Below are positions 47,698 to 62,469 of a stretch of 64,000 nucleotides of DNA, piece after piece. This stretch comes from Manis javanica. Taxonomy: Eukaryota > Chordata > Mammalia > Pholidota > Manidae. Position numbers and translations under genes: made by a program. The stretch spans positions 17,191,001-17,255,000 of the forward strand of contig NC_133161.1 of the NCBI RefSeq assembly GCF_040802235.1. Direction: 5' to 3'. The notes beneath the pieces are model-generated. The model ran no database searches and was not told the DNA's origin. It saw nothing but the letters and a program-made list of their open reading frames with translations. Numbering within the stretch: the first letter of the stretch is position 1; each line of letters opens with the position of its first letter.

Positions 47698-50600
47698 CTG
47701 GACAACAGAAACACCAAAGACAGCTTGCTGATTAACCAGTCAGCTGAATTTGTAGCTGTCCCGTGCATGGAACTAGAGCAAATACAGGTCGTTCCAGGCC
47801 CATGTATCTCCCCTGGGATGTTACCATATGAGTACACGCCTGCCTGGCTTTCAACTGACAGCAAATGCATAGCTTTGCCCGGTGCCTTTCCTGGTCACTG
47901 GAGTCTACTCCACATGCCAGAAGCGCTCTGGGTGGTAATGCCTCTGGGAGCGGTCCTCAAACAAAAATTGCTGAGCATTAGTGTGTAACTACCTCGGCTC
48001 CCTGCACCTTTCAAGTTGGATAACGCTGAGGCATCTGTGCAGAGTGCGGCTCAGGGGTCCCCAGTGGAGTTACGCTCCAGATTCCCAAAGGGGTGACTTG
48101 CTTGGCAATGAAACCTTTATTTGCTTGCCTTCCCTTCCCTGTCTCACTTCCTCACACCACTACCGGTGTTTCCTGGGGTTGCTTTACAAATCAACTACTT
48201 GGGCTCAGATCTTTGTTGCAGGATTTGCTTCTTGGGAAACTCAAACTAAGATAGGACCAAACTGAAGTAATGAATGACGTCTTCTAGTATCATATAGCAT
48301 TTTCCCGTAAGACCCAGTGACCTAGAGTTCCTGAGCTGCATTGGGGAACACAAAATGCTTTGAGAGGAAGGGCGTGGACATTGTAGTGTAGTGTGGCCAG
48401 TGACCCCGCACCCCCCATGGTAGCAACACCTAACTGCCCACTGCCATTCATGCTCTTCCTTCCAGGGTCAGGTGAGTGACTGCCAGTCAGAGTTGATACT
48501 TCCCACCCTCCCTTCTTCCTGGCACCTGGTGGGGCCATGTGACCAATAATTTCTAATTGCATGTGAGCAGATGTGATGTGCCCAGCCAACACAATTAGAC
48601 CAGAGGTGCCTTCTGTTCCCTCTCTCTCTCTCTCTCTGTCTGCTGGCTAGATCAGAGATTATAAGGCCCCAGGAGTTGACAAGAGTCACAGGACTACTTA
48701 CTAGTCAGAAACAGCCAAGCAGGACTGGTATGTGCATTAGACTTCTAAAATATTGGGCTCATTGTTATAGCAGCTGACATTACCCTAACTCATATATACA
48801 CCATCTACATTCTTTGTCACCGTTTCCATGAGTAAAGGGTCCTTTGCCCTTCTTTACTACAGTAGACAGGAACAGTTAAATTTGATGTTTTGTTTAAAAA
48901 GAAAAATCTCAAAAACTCAAACTGTACCATATCCATCACCTCACTCACTGCTGCAGTATACTGGGCACTGCCTAGGCCAGGGGTGTTGGTCTCCACTGGC
49001 AGAAACAACCAGTCATGTGACACCAGGAACTGTGACCACAGTTGGAATGCTATGTCTTTGCAATGTTTAGAAACTCCATTAAATTTCATGGTTCATACTA
49101 AACTTGGCCCTTTTGAAGTTCAAGTTCACTTAGTTTTGGAAAAACACATTTCATATTTAACAACAAGAAATGGCAGGGTAAAGGCTAGATTTTAAGCTTT
49201 CTTGGCCTTAGCTGTTGTTGCAGGCCACTGTCTCCAGGAATTAGATATAGAAGGATTAAATTTCCCTGAAATTACAAATGGTTTAGAATTTAAGGGAATA
49301 GTCTCTCTCTATATATATGTAAGGCATTTGGATCAACTGAACTCAAATAATATTTAAAAGGTACCCCTGATTCCATAATGCTAGCCAGATAAAAGTACCC
49401 TTGAGTTGAGAAACCGAAGACTCTACTGAACCTTTCATTGCCTATTCGTAAATCATGTAGCAATTGCCAGTCGAAGTTGAGTACTGGTTAGAGTTGTTTA
49501 GCTCAAGAAGAACACTTACTCTTCTTGTGGCTAATTATTATGTCAGACGTTAATCACATGTTCTCAGAGCTGAACATGCTTCATTAAAAAAAACTTTGTA
49601 TTTGATCAATAGCATAAGATAGCTAATAAAAATAACATGTAAAAAAAAAAAGAAACACAAGCAGAAGCAAGATTTTAAAAGCAAGAAAACTTCAGACCAC
49701 TGGTAAATTTTTTTAGCATTGTTGATCCCTCACTAATAGCCAGGTTTAGGAAAGGCCTCAAAATGTCATTTTTAAACACCTTTCCCCCTCCCCCATCAGC
49801 TCAAGAATAGAAAAGGCAGTGAATGGCTATGCAGCCTTCCTCTATGCAGAGTGTGATATCACTGGGATATTGTCTCCCTGACCATAGTTAAAATTAGGTG
49901 CTTATTATGTGCATTTTGCATGCATTATTATCTCATTTAAATTTACAACATTCCTAAGAGAAGCGTGTAATTTTTACTTCTGTTTAACTGAAGAAATACA
50001 GTTAGTGAAAGGCAAGTTGGGATTCAAAGCCAGGTCATGAACTCCAGAGAACATACCCACCAGCTCTTCGCGATACCTCCTCCCTAATTGGGAGCTACTG
50101 TCCAAGGGACAAGGCCTCTATTTCCCCACCTTACCAGTATGTTTCCTTATTGAATTCATCCTGTCTCCCAGCATTTTCAAGAATCCTTTTAGAAACCTTC
50201 TGTGTATCCACTCAAATATGCGTTAAAGAGGCCAGAACTCTTTCCTTTCAATTTTCTAGATAGATTGAATTAAAGAAACTATCCACAGTGCCTTTCCAAT
50301 ACACACAAAATAAAACAAACTAAAACCAAAACCACATACAGGATCTTATATGGTGCCTTCATTATATTCAATCAGTATGCAGTTGTAAATCAAAAATTAT
50401 TCATTTTCTCCATTTTTTCCCCCCAAAATATCCTCATCTTTTCTACACCTTGGGGCATATAAATGACATATGCTAGCTATTAGCATAGTGAACTGTGCGA
50501 CCTTGAATGTGTGAACTTGTAAAAGCCCGTTTTGAAGAAGTTGAACCTTTTAAGTGTTCTCGCCTTTCCTGATTTCTACCAGGACCTGTATAGGAAAAAA

Positions 50601-51153
50601 TGTGATAATAAACTCATAAGCTTCTTCGACTAATTACATTAAATAAAAATGGATTCTTCATTTTGCTGATTACTAGTTATCAGACAATATGGATTCAGGA
50701 CAAATAAGACATTTGCAATTCATGCCTCCTTTTAAAATTCAAGTATTATCTGCTCTGGTAGGCCCAGAGGACTAGGAAACCAATGAATCTTTAGTTCAAA
50801 ACAGATAGCAATAACCCTAAAGAATGAATATAAATAGCAGTCCTCCTTTAAAGATATAACCCACCATATTTCATAAATAAAAATTACTGGATGATACAAT
50901 AGAACAAAATCCTTCACTTGTGGTGTGTTTAGTGGATGGGATGGTGGGAGAAGTGGTGTCTCAACGTCTGAATCAGTTTGACTGACGGTCCAATCCAACT
51001 CGTTGCCCTACAATGGCCACAAAATAATTAAACATGCTAGACTGAAAAAGAGTTGAGTAGGGCTGAGAAGGAATGCTTTGCCCAACACATTCCATTCATC
51101 AGACAGGCTAAGAAGCAACTTAGGAACATTCTCCATGGCGAAGAGTACGGTAC
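47698..51153. other. CALD1 intron (3.5 kb)
   Basis: Holds an ancient LTR-like repeat (48010-48253) and a (TC)n tract (48620-48637). Otherwise unique. Confidence 0.55.
48010..48253 (+). repeat. Ancient LTR-like repeat, related to 19700-20139
   Basis: Shares GGTGACTTGCTTGG, CTGTCTCACTTCCT and a terminal CAAACTAAGATA with the copy at 19700. Only the right half is recognisable. Confidence 0.5.
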
Positions 51154-51300
51154 CTGTTCTGGGCATTAACCTCCACCTGGTCGGTCACCTGCCCCAAGGA
51201 TTCTTCCTCTTGCTTCTGCCGCAGCCTCTCCTGCCGGGCTCGGCGGCGCCGTTCCCGGGCGGCCTCTTCCTCATCGTCGTCGTTCCTCTGGTAGGCGATT
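51154..51300 (-). CDS. CALD1: CALD1 second coding exon (acidic/basic N-terminal region)
   Basis: 147 bp: one base of a split Arg codon, 48 codons IAYQRNDDDEEEAARERR to QVEVNAQN, then two bases of a split Ser codon. Acceptor TCATTGCAG, donor GTACCG. It is part of the N-terminal myosin- and tropomyosin-binding domain and is nearly identical to human. The exon that begins MDDFERRREL, which should precede it, is not found in the 12.7 kb upstream inside the window. Confidence 0.97.
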
Positions 51301-54279
51301 CTGCAATGACACAAAGGAGACCCCCTGAGCATGCCAGCTGCAGACCATCTTCACCAGCATCTCGGCAGGATCAGTCCCGAGTCCTCTTCTGAACCTAACC
51401 ACTCAGAGTTCTAAACCCGTGGTTCTGTTCCCTAATTGAGAGGCTTGATCTGACAAGTTTTCAAACTTCTAAGGATCTGAAAAGCCTTAGTCTAATAACT
51501 ACAGAGGATTACTTACAATAATCAAGTAATCGTTTAAACCAAAGAAATCTACACAAAAGCAGGCTGCCTTTGGAGATCATATTAGCATATTCAGATTTCT
51601 TACTAAGCTGATTAGATTTCTCAACTAGCATGTAAGAATTAGAAGCAGAAATCCAAGACTTGAATGAAAAATAATCAACACACTTATTAAAAAGACTCAG
51701 CATGTTGTATGAATTATGTGTAGACATTGTCACAAAGGACAGAAAAGAATCAAGTTACCGAACCAGGACTTTGGCATTAGTAAGCTCAAATAGCTAATTA
51801 AAATCAAGAGGAGCACATCCTCTTTGTTTGGATTTTATTTTTTTCCTTACAGTTCCTTTTAACTGGAGACAGGAGGTGTTATTGACACCTGCCAGGTGGC
51901 TTCACAGTTGGTACGGCTCCCTCTCGGACTGCGTCTTCTGCTCTACACATGCTTTAGTGTCTCATCACCCAAACACTGAGCTCATGACGGTAGCCTGCAG
52001 GAGTGTAATTACAGGGGAACCTGAGGACTGGGGCTGGTGGACGAGGCACAAAGGGCTTCATATGCACATAGGCTCTTCAGCTTTTATAGTTTCATCTGAT
52101 GCACATGCCTATGTAGGGACATTATACAATCAATATCACTATGTTACTTTCCCTTAATAGCGTATTCCCAAATAATGGGGAGCTACACGTACCCAAACTC
52201 AAGAGGAAAGGGCCTGCATGGGAACCTGGCTACTTCTGAAGAGGAATGCTTTTGGAGACGGAGAGTGTAAAGGTCTGGGTAGTGCTGGCTGGCCCAGGGG
52301 CAGGCTGGCCTGATGGGTCCATGGGCTGGAACGAAGCTGCACTGTATCAGCTTGCTGCTTTTTACCTCCGAGACTTAAAGTGCTTTTATTACAATGTTAC
52401 ATGTATATCTACAAACAGAAATCTAGACATACAAAGGTTTCAGCTCATAATTCTGATACAGTGACAAAGCTAAAATAATTTACAAGTGAAAGAAAGCAAA
52501 ATAGCAGAGCTTGTACAACTGATACCAACGGTATGAATCTAATAAACCAATGTTGGTTTGCTGATGTTAGGTTTATAAATTAGGCAATTTTAGGCTTAGA
52601 TCTGGTGCTTTAGTTCATCTATTTCTGTCTTATGACTTTAGGAATATGAATGCCATGCACGTTTTCATCCAGGTATCTTATAAAAAACAAGATGAATAAT
52701 TCTGAAGATTGGTTAGTTTGTTCTTTGCTACTTCAGAAAATCTGACCTCATACCTACTAAAATCTTGCAATACTCTAATGCCAATATAAATAAAATGTCA
52801 CTTACTAATTCTGTAAAACTGACTGGTTTATTTCCACAAATATGGAGAGAAGTGCAGTGGGATATGGTTAAAGGCTGAGTAGGTGAGGGCTCAGCAAACC
52901 TAGTTTCTAGAGCTGCTCCTACTAGCACGCGGCCCGTTCATTAACCTGAGTTCAATTTCCTTGCCTGTAAGTGTGTGACAATCAAATGAAATCTTGGCTA
53001 TGCCATGATGAGGCATTCTACGGTGTAGTATTTTTGTTGTTATTAGGAAAGTTCAGTTGAGGAGCTGCTTTGTGAGGAAAGAGGAATTTAGACTTGCTGA
53101 GTTTAGGTGGTGGCATGACATGATTCGAATGTTCCTTTCTAATTCAATCATATTGTAGTTTGCGATCAAAATCCCTTCCCAGCAGTTTGGCCTCAGTCTT
53201 CAGATCCTTGGCCTAACATTCCTTTGGCTTTTTTCTCAGTGGACAGCTTTAACCACAGCAGGGAGAATGAGTTCTCAATGACTGCTTCCCAAACTAATCA
53301 AACATAAAGCCGTAATTTGCTCTTCTACATCTTTGGATCAGCCACTAAGTCTTGGCTATTACTTGAGACCTTCCTTTTCCAAGACAAGCAAGAGATACAA
53401 AAGCTCCATATGAGACAGCCTATGCTAAAAACAAAACTCCCCCCTTTCTAAAATGAAATCCCACCTGAAGCCCTGAATTCCCCCCTATACCTGAACAATT
53501 TGAGATGTTACCATCTTCTTCCTCCCCCCCGACCCAGCGTGCTTCACGGCTGGGTGCTGCTGGCTTTTAGATCTGACATGAACAAATTTGTCATCTAGCT
53601 GAGCCAGGACACACCCAACCTTGCTTCAGCTTAGATTTCTCCTCAGAGGAGTGGCCCGAACAACTAGACCATCTCCCTGTCTCTCCTACCTCTTCTCACA
53701 CGGTATGGCGTGAACTTTACAATCACTCTCCATCCATACTGTGGCCACTTGCTTAGGATACACATGTCCCAGAGCTAGACTTTCAAGGATTTTTAATTAC
53801 CATTAATAAAGAAACATATTAACATTGTTTTCACAGTTAAAAACAGGAGCCAAAATGGTCCCGTGATATTTTGAGTCACAACACTCCCCGTTGCTGGTTC
53901 AATGACGGATCAGTTGATTTTATAAGTGAAATGGTGTCCTTGCCGAATGACTTGAACATGTGTGGAAATGCTTCAGCTATGAGATTCCCTACATCAGTCC
54001 TTAGCGTGCAAGGCAAACAGTAGTTTCTTAGCCTTTAGGCCCTTCTCCCAGCGGCTCACCCTTCACACTACTGCCCCAGCTTTAATTACTTTTCTTTCAG
54101 AATTGAAGAGAACATAACTGCTTATTCTTTTCTGATTCCAGAAGGAACATACACTTATTATTTTCTTAGATCAGACAATGCAGAAGGTAAGGAAGAGAAA
54201 GTAAAAATCAGCTCCTGATCACACCATTTAGATATGAACATGACTAATATTCAATGTATTCTATCCAACATCTTCCTAG

Positions 54280-54720
54280 GCATGCACACAAGTTTTTATT
54301 TTTAACAAAGTGGGATCATGTTAAGCATATCATTTTGTAAGCAGTTTTTCTAGTTTACTTTAGTGACGACTATTTAAAGCACATTAGCAAAGTACCATTG
54401 CCAACAGCAACACTGTATTCTATCTATGGATGTACATACTAATTATATGGATATATATGATCTATTTTATTTTCTGCTTGTGGGAAGTTAAGATTTGTCC
54501 AACTTTATTTTCTTACAAACAGTGCTGCAAAGGACATAATTACAGTTACAATTTTACCACTTGTTCAAATACTTCTCTAGAAAATATCCTCAGAAGTTAG
54601 AACTTCTGAGTTTAAGAGTTCCTCATTTTAAAGGCTTTTCATACACATTGACAAATGGCTCTTGGAAAGGTATGTAACACCAATAGTGTGCCTGTGTGCT
54701 AATTTCACCATAAGCAGAAT
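54280..54720 (-). mobile_element. Old L1 remnant, antisense
   Basis: Plus-strand blocks (ACAGTGCTGCAAAGGACATAA, CTTCTCTAGAAAATATCCTC, CTGAGTTTAAGAGTTCCTCA, GACAAATGGCTCTTGGAAAGG) follow the reverse complement of old L1 ORF2 end sequences. Confidence 0.55.
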
Positions 54721-55353
54721 TTGTCCAAAAAGGCACACAAGGACACAACATCCTCAGTATATCCAAATGGTAGCACAATCTCTATCTATTTCATGCTTCA
54801 GTTAAAGGCAAATGTTAGCATTTCTAATTTTCTATATATCAGATTTAAACATTATTTGAAAGGCTGCTGACTAGTAAAAATCATAGTGAACCACCCACTG
54901 GACTGTAATAAAAATCCATTTGTTCCTTCTGGGAAGCTGCAGCAGATGCTAGCATTAACTAGTCCAGGGATTCCTCAGCGACAGAGACAACTAATGTTCC
55001 CACATGAATTCAGGGACAGTGTGGGACTTAAAGTTCCTCTGAATCATCTGAGAAAGATCAAACTACATTTATTAGAATTTTAATCAAATGCATTAATAAA
55101 AAAACCCCAGATAATGCACAAATGAAATGTAAAGCTCCTCTATTAAAAAAAAATATCTGACCAGAATCCATGACTTCCCCACCCACGCTGGGTGTACGAG
55201 GGTTTACTGTGGGTATCAAGCTTCGTTTCTCTGTAACTGCCTTTGCTCATCTCTTGGCGGACATTTGGAGAAAGGAATGACTGGCCTTCCTGCAGGAGGG
55301 CCAGTGCCACTGGTAGCAAAATGGTTCATTATATATTTGGGAGGAGATGATTT

Positions 55354-55378
55354 TGTGTGTGTGTGTGTGTGTGTGTGT
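55354..55378 (+). repeat. (TG)n microsatellite
   Basis: Twelve TG units. Confidence 0.95.
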
Positions 55379-56379
55379 CTATGAATAAGTGTTAAACAAT
55401 CTCAAAAGCCCATAAAAATTACATGATGTTATTTGATTATGTCAGTGGTATGGGAAAAGCAGAGGGGACTGGCTTTTCTTCCATCCCCAGAACCACTGCT
55501 TAGAAGTTCTGGTGTTATATTATAAGAAAAAACAGATCTATGCATTGGGAAAACTCTCTTGGAATGCTGTGGCTTTTACACCAAAGACCTTTTCAGTCCT
55601 TACCACAAGAGCTCTACAGTCTCAGTATATTCAAATAACAAGATAATCATATCACATGCTGTGCCTTTTAGATAGAAAGTTCAAATAAGTAAGAGTATTG
55701 CAGGCATGGCAAATAAGGAAATCACTGAGGAATCAGGGTCTTTACTGGGATGATCTAAATGCATTCTACATGAGAGAAAGAGGAAGTGGCCGAAGCTTGC
55801 ATAGGGAGATGCTAGAGCAGGACACTGGGGGTCATCTTGTCCTGGTGTCCCCACACCCCATCATCCCTGTGAAATATTTCTTAAGACTTGTGAAACGCTG
55901 TCAGAATGCTGACTGTAATTTCATCTACAGTCTATGTTGCTTTGTTCTGTTTTATCTCATGTTTCCCAGAATTTGAGGAATCTTGCCCTATTTCCCTTCA
56001 TTTTGTCTTTTTTCCATTTTGCTGTTTTCTGATTTGAGACTCTAGTACAGCCTTAAAGTTTTCAAGTAAAAATGCTAGCAATAGTATTTTGTTAACAAAA
56101 TAAGATCTCTTATCAGGAAATCATGTTTAAAAATAGAATAAGGAAAAGTAATAACCATTTTTATGGAAGGGTAGAGGCTGATTGTATTACATGTTTAGGA
56201 GCATGAAAGACCCAGAGGGAATGAAAAAGAAGTATAGTTAAATCTATACTGAATACAGATTTATAGATTTTATGTTGATAATCACAGTGCCACTTGGAAT
56301 AATGAACTGGGTAACCAAACCAAACTATCTGTCAAACTTGGATTTGCAATCTTGCTATTCTTTTTTTTTTTACAGACAT

Positions 56380-56690
56380 GGTATACATAGTTATTTTGCA
56401 ATTAATTAAACAATATAGGTGATGACTTTCTAAATCAATTCACAAAGATATACCACTATTCCTGTCACCTACTGTACAGGACCTCACAGGTGAACCATTT
56501 TCTTATTGATAAACACTTCGGTTTTTTTCCAATTCTTCTCTGTTGCATAAAATGTCGCAGTGCCTTCTTGTGTACACTTGTGTTTCTTTAGGGAAGATAT
56601 TTTGAAGTGGAATAGTATATGTTCATTTAATTTTAAAAGAGTCTGTCAGATTGCCCTTCACAGTAGTTGTTCCAAGTGACACCCCCTAGC
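56380..56690 (-). mobile_element. Old L1 remnant, antisense
   Basis: Similar reversed old-L1 order: TTCCAATTCTTCTCTGTTGC, TTTAGGGAAGATATTTTGAA, CAGATTGCCCTTCACAGTAG. Confidence 0.5.
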
Positions 56691-59079
56691 TCTGTCACTT
56701 CAAGTAACCAAGTCAGATCAACACACATTAAGGTATTCCATTGCTGACTGATAGGAACAGAGGAAATATTTAATCTCCTATGTCTTGCAGTGCAGTGGTT
56801 TCTAACATTTTAAGAATGGGCAGCCTTTTAAAATATGAAGAAATATTAAGATATTATGACCATTGCTTATACTTGTTATTAATCAAATATTTTCTAAGGT
56901 GTCTAGAAATTCAATGATGCTGAAAAGGATTCTGTATCTTTAAACCACTGCATTTATACATATTTGAAGAAGAATCTTTCATACCTGACACAGCTATTCA
57001 TCAACTACAGAAATACATGGTGTGGATATGAATTGGGGAATGTCCTTCGGTAACTTCACCACTGGAGAACCACTGGTGTATAGAGATGACAAGAGTGCCC
57101 TGGACGGACTTTGTCTCGTCACTTTTGAACCCTTTTGTGTCCTTCAACATTCCTCATGTGCGGTAAGCACACACACATATACAGCACACACTCAGACCCA
57201 CAGGTTAAATGAGGAAAACCGTGGAGAAAATAAAAGGCTCAAGACACTGAAATGAGGCCCATTTATGAAAGACTGAAAGGCGTCCTCACTCAGGTCAAGG
57301 TTTCCAAATCTCTGTTTCCTTCATTGTTTCTGTCACATTCTTGTATTTTGAAAAGCGAATATTGCATCTAGAATTTCAACAGATCAAACAACTTTGGCAC
57401 CCGAAAGGAGGATGCCTACCAGTAATTCACCACGTGAGAATTCACAATGACTTATAGACCAACAGACAGTAAGCCAAACCCTAAGATCAGCTGTCCTCTC
57501 TCTGCAACCCCTGTATCTCCACTTTCATGTAAGGAGTGGTTCAAGATGAAGGTGGTGTTGATTTCAGATTGCAACTGAGACACTCATTCCCAAAGATGGT
57601 CCTGCCACCAGGTTTTTGCAGCTGCCCACCCACAGTCCCCACAAAGACTAGACCCAGGAGGAAGGCTGCCTGGAGTTCACAGCCCCAAAGAAGGAGAACT
57701 TTTAGCCAATTACTTTTTTTTGATTTCCATCCTCCTTGTTTCTGCCCATGTCATTGTCTTCACCTGCGTCTTGCTATGGGCTCCAACGTAAAGAGTTAAA
57801 ACTTCATGTGGTTGAAAATGTGCTCATCAGCTATTAGGAGGCAAAATGACTCACACATATTTTCATTATTCTTTTTCATGTACCAAAAAACCGCCAGTGA
57901 TTTTCTTGCATAATATGAAATGTAAGCAAATTCTCCAAACTTATCCAATCAACTCTGTGAATTGCTCAAATGCTCTCAGCAAAATCTCAGGCAACGCTGT
58001 GATCAGGAGGGAAAATCCTGAGCTACTGAAATAAGTCATATTTGCCCTGCAGATTTACTGTACGTTTGAAAGTTAAAAGAGGTTTATAGAAACATTCCAG
58101 GTTCTTCGATATGATTTTGTTTATATGTGATGCCTGTAAAATGTTGTGGTTTCATTTAATGCACATAAGGTCCAATTCTGAATGTCCCTTTGGATTCTTT
58201 AAAAGAAAAGCATTAAAAATTATAATGGATAAAAAAATCAAGAAAATAAAAATATTTTTCATATTTTTATACATTTGGAAATGGATTAATAGTCAATAGT
58301 CAGTTGGTCTGTTAGTAATTAATGTAGGATAGAATGAAAGAAAGCCCACTTGATTTAGAATATATATATTTTTTGGTATGCAGAGAAGTAAATGTACGCT
58401 GAATTGCATTGCTCTGTCAGTGGTGTGTCTTTTACCTGGGTGAAGGCATGCAAGGAAATGGTACATTACTCTGAAGAAATTTACCCAGGAGGAGAGGTAT
58501 GTCTTACTTCATCTGTTCCTCCTTCTCCCAACCCATCTCCTGATATACACATGTTTGAAAATTACTAAAGTTTACATACTGATCATAAACTTTGGTTCTT
58601 AATAGTGAGACACTGCATGCTCACACACTTTAGTGTTCTTTTCTACGTCGTCACCACCAGCCTTCCACATGCTTTATACAATGGTGACATCCCATAATCA
58701 CACGTTTCTAACCACAGACCACGATAGGGAAACGCACTGGAGAGCTGAGTAGAAAGAAACATCAGACAGTGAAATGAAATCTCTTCACTGTGCCTCTACA
58801 CACAATCATCAACTGGTTTTTAGCATCATTATGACTGCAACGTCCTGTTGAACAAATACATCAAGTCTGACTGATTACATCTGGTTGGAAGAGACCTGGG
58901 GAAGCCTGCGAGTTTTCATTCTGACTCAGAGATGTATGGCTAACTAAGGGCTTATGGGAACACAGCTCTCAGAATGGACCTGCCCAAGGGCAGGCAGATC
59001 CCTGAGCTTAGAGACTTATTTCTGAATTGCTGCAGGTTGTCACAGGAAATTTTAAACAGAGGGATTCTAATCGTTTGGG

Positions 59080-59560
59080 GTCAATATTTTAAATTAAAAA
59101 GATACCTATAAATGAGTGTACAGCACAGTACACCTTAAAGAATTATGCAACAAGCCCCCATCCCCACTCCTGGCCCACACTTAACTACCCTGCTTTAATA
59201 GCACTAACACTTTACGGGGAGATCCCTATGTGCCTCTCTTCAATCCCATTTTTATCTCTTTTTAATGACTACAAATAACTTCTAATCTGAATGAGGTTAT
59301 TTTAATTATTCTCTTGCTTTTCTTTCTAGTTTGACCCCCAAGATATGAATCCCTAAATAATTCATTGTGTAGTTTTGCCCTCTTAGAACTGTATGTAATC
59401 ATACTATAGGCATTCTGTGATTAGTTTCTTTCATACAACATTCTGTTTCTGAGAGTCATCTAGGTTCATCTGAATAGCTGTAGTTCATTACGATAGATGA
59501 GGGGCAAGATTTTCCAAACCTTTCGTTCAAGATTACAGTTTGGAGGGATAAATGCCTAAC
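59080..59560. repeat. Old L1M-type remnant
   Basis: Blocks such as ATAAATGAGTGTACAGCACAG, CTATAGGCATTCTGTGATTAG, TTTCTTTCATACAACATTCTG and GAGAGTCATCTAGGTTCATC match an old mammalian LINE segment. Orientation and subfamily are uncertain. Confidence 0.45.
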
Positions 59561-62469
59561 TTTTCATTCAACTGGTACCATTTTCTTTTTAAAACTCCAT
59601 AGTTGGCTGGTGATTTTCAGTGCCAATGAAATGAATAGAATTTGGATTTACCTTCTTATTGAATTGCTATATTTCACGCATTTATGTTTAAAAGGAAGAA
59701 TGTGACTGCCAAACCTATTAAACACAGATTTTGAAAGACAATTCCATGACCGTTTCCTGAGATAAACTAAAATCTAATTTTTTATGTCACAAACAGGACT
59801 GAGTTTACCCCACACATGCTATCCCACCCTATTACAATAATAAACTTGGTTAAGTACAAACGGTTCACTTTTAAATTTATACATGTTTAGAAAGTGTAGG
59901 TATGGAAAAAGAAGATTGGTGATGGAGAAGACATATTTTGATCCTCACTTGGGTATTCAAGGTAAACTTTGGTTGAAATGAATGAAAAGGAACAAGAGAA
60001 ATGTTTAAGTGGCCAATAAGATAATTAAAGTAAAGTAACCAAACATTCCTCTCTTTCAGCCCTCATGTAAGACTCAACAGGTATGAAACAAGAAATGTAT
60101 GAAACAAAAATAGAGATAAACCCAATTTTCTACCTCTGTTTTCCTTGACATTACCTTCCTTTATCCCCCAACCTAGGATTCTTTGTCTAATAAGGATCTT
60201 GGATAATAAGAATCTTAAAGAAATATGATCATTGACAAATGTAGGCTTTTAAAAATGTTATTGATCGTAAGTAAAATCTTACTGGGGGCTGTTTTCTGAC
60301 TGCTGTATTCATTAAAGAATAATCTTGCTTTAATGCATGTAGTAGATATGGACAACAGTTCTTGGACTTAATTTTTTTTCAAGTAAAACATAGATAAAAA
60401 AATTCAGGCCCAGGTGTCTTTGGGTCTCTGCCAGGTGTCTATGACTGGCAACAGCATATTTTGCCAGCTTTTTCTCTTGCATAGAGGTCTGGACCTGGAC
60501 ATATGACTGACTAACAGCTGCCCCATAGCAGTGTGCAGGGCAGCCCCCACATTCCCACTGGCTGATCTGGATGCAACTGCATCCGACCACAGATATATAA
60601 ACATGGAGATTCTTCTCATAGTGAAAGACTTAGTCTCTTAGAAACAGAAATTTCCAATTCCATCTTCAGGTGTAAACATATGGACCCATTTGAGATGTCC
60701 TATACTGGGTGTGACTGAAAAATTCAAGTCTTACCCCCAAATTTGAACTATTTCTGTGCTGCAGCTACAAAGGCCCATACTTTCACGTGGTGGAGTTGCA
60801 AATTATGGTACTACTATCACATCGGTAAGCATTTGACAAAAGAGATAAAGTGATTGGGAAAACAAAAATAAGATGTCTTTAAGCAGAGATTATGAACCTG
60901 TGCCTAATTAAAGGGAATCCCTGCAAGGGAAAAGTGGGATGCCAGCATGCCCACAGAAATGGTACTGGCGTGTGGACTGCCACTGCAGTCCCATGCCCCG
61001 TGTCAGCTGAGAGGCTTCCCAGCATGCTGGCTAGACAGGCAGTGCTTCTGCAGGGAAGTTTATGAGCGTTGGATTCTCAGAGCAGGCCTTCATGATCCTC
61101 CCTTTCCCCCAAAAGTGCCCTTCAGAGTGTTCCTGCTTCCACTCTCATTTTTCTTAATTGGGAAAAGATTGACTATTCACTTTCTGTTTCCCAGTACCGT
61201 CTTGGCTCCATGGCCTTCCATTCCGGCAGCACAGCCTCCCAACTTTTCCCTCCGTTCTTCAGCATCGGAAAGCGTGGATGTACATATAGGTACCACACTG
61301 GAGCACTGTTTCTAGCACCTCTGCTGAAAGACGCCACTGTCATTTTAACCCAAAAGCACATTTTAGGGTGATTATACCCCACCCCCCCCGGACTCCAGAA
61401 GGATTGCACAAACTTGACTAACACCCAGCTGGCTCAGAGTTCCTGGCCCTGTGCTACAAGGCAGTTTTGTTTACAAGCGGTAGCAATAGAAAGAAACTGA
61501 GTGGAGACAGGAAATGGAAACCGACGGGGCCAAATCCTGGATGTTTGGCCCTTTGGAAAGAACACTGATTCTTGCAAGGACTTGGGAGCCAACCACTGCT
61601 AATGGATCCAACCTCCCTTCTGCTGGGAAGAGAGGTCCGGGAGTGTGCTCCACCCTTGGTGGGTCATCTTCCTAAGTCAGCGGAACCCTTCCCGAAGATG
61701 GGCCTGTCCAATGTGGAGGGAAAAAAGCAGACACCTATTTGCTGTGATTTGGTGAAAAGCCAGCCTGACCGAACCAAACCAAACCACATAAAAACCTTCT
61801 GCCCTGCTCATGGCCTCCTCTGAGGCAAGAGAACACTCCTATGGAAATGTGAGCATGCTAACAGAGTGACATTCAATAACTAACCATTGAATTAGAATTA
61901 CAGACAGCTGGAGAATCAGACATCCGGGGCTCTGAGAGTGGGAAATGTGGGTATAGAGACATGCTTGCACAGTACTGAAGTTACTTGATGGTATCTGTTC
62001 TGTACCAACAGATTTACACCCCAATAACAGATTATTAACCTATTAAGTCTTATGCTATCTTAAACCAAGGTAATTACCAGTTCCTTAAAATTGTTACCTG
62101 GTACAGGAGGTACTGCTTTAGTAGGAAAGATAACTGATTTCACTCTAAAGATATATTTTTTACTTACAAATTACAAAGTTAATAGTGTTGGCACTGGCTT
62201 AAGAGTGTGTCCATGCCTCTCCCCAGCCAAACCACCCATCCACATGGAACCTAGACTTTGAGGGGAAGACAGTTAAATCCAGGTGGGACATCAGACTGGT
62301 GAGCTCTGAGCTGCAAAGGGGGCTGCACAAGGGGGCTAGGTTCTGAGGAGGGGGTGGTGGGTCATGCACCAGATGTGAAGGTGGGGTTTTCACTTGCGGT
62401 GGTGGGACACTGGTGGGACAACGCTACTCTAACTGGAAAACTGACATGAGGTGGCTGGAATTAGCACAC

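Noticed and set aside
46683-47735. Long plus-strand open frames rich in Leu, Ser and Phe
   Set aside because: These are antisense shadows of the purine-rich CALD1 coding strand. A Glu/Lys/Arg-rich exon has few stop complements, so its reverse stays open.
61000-61035. Minus-strand ATG CTG GGA as the alternative caldesmon start exon (MLGGSG...)
   Set aside because: Only the first three residues agree. The following residues and a donor in the right phase do not.
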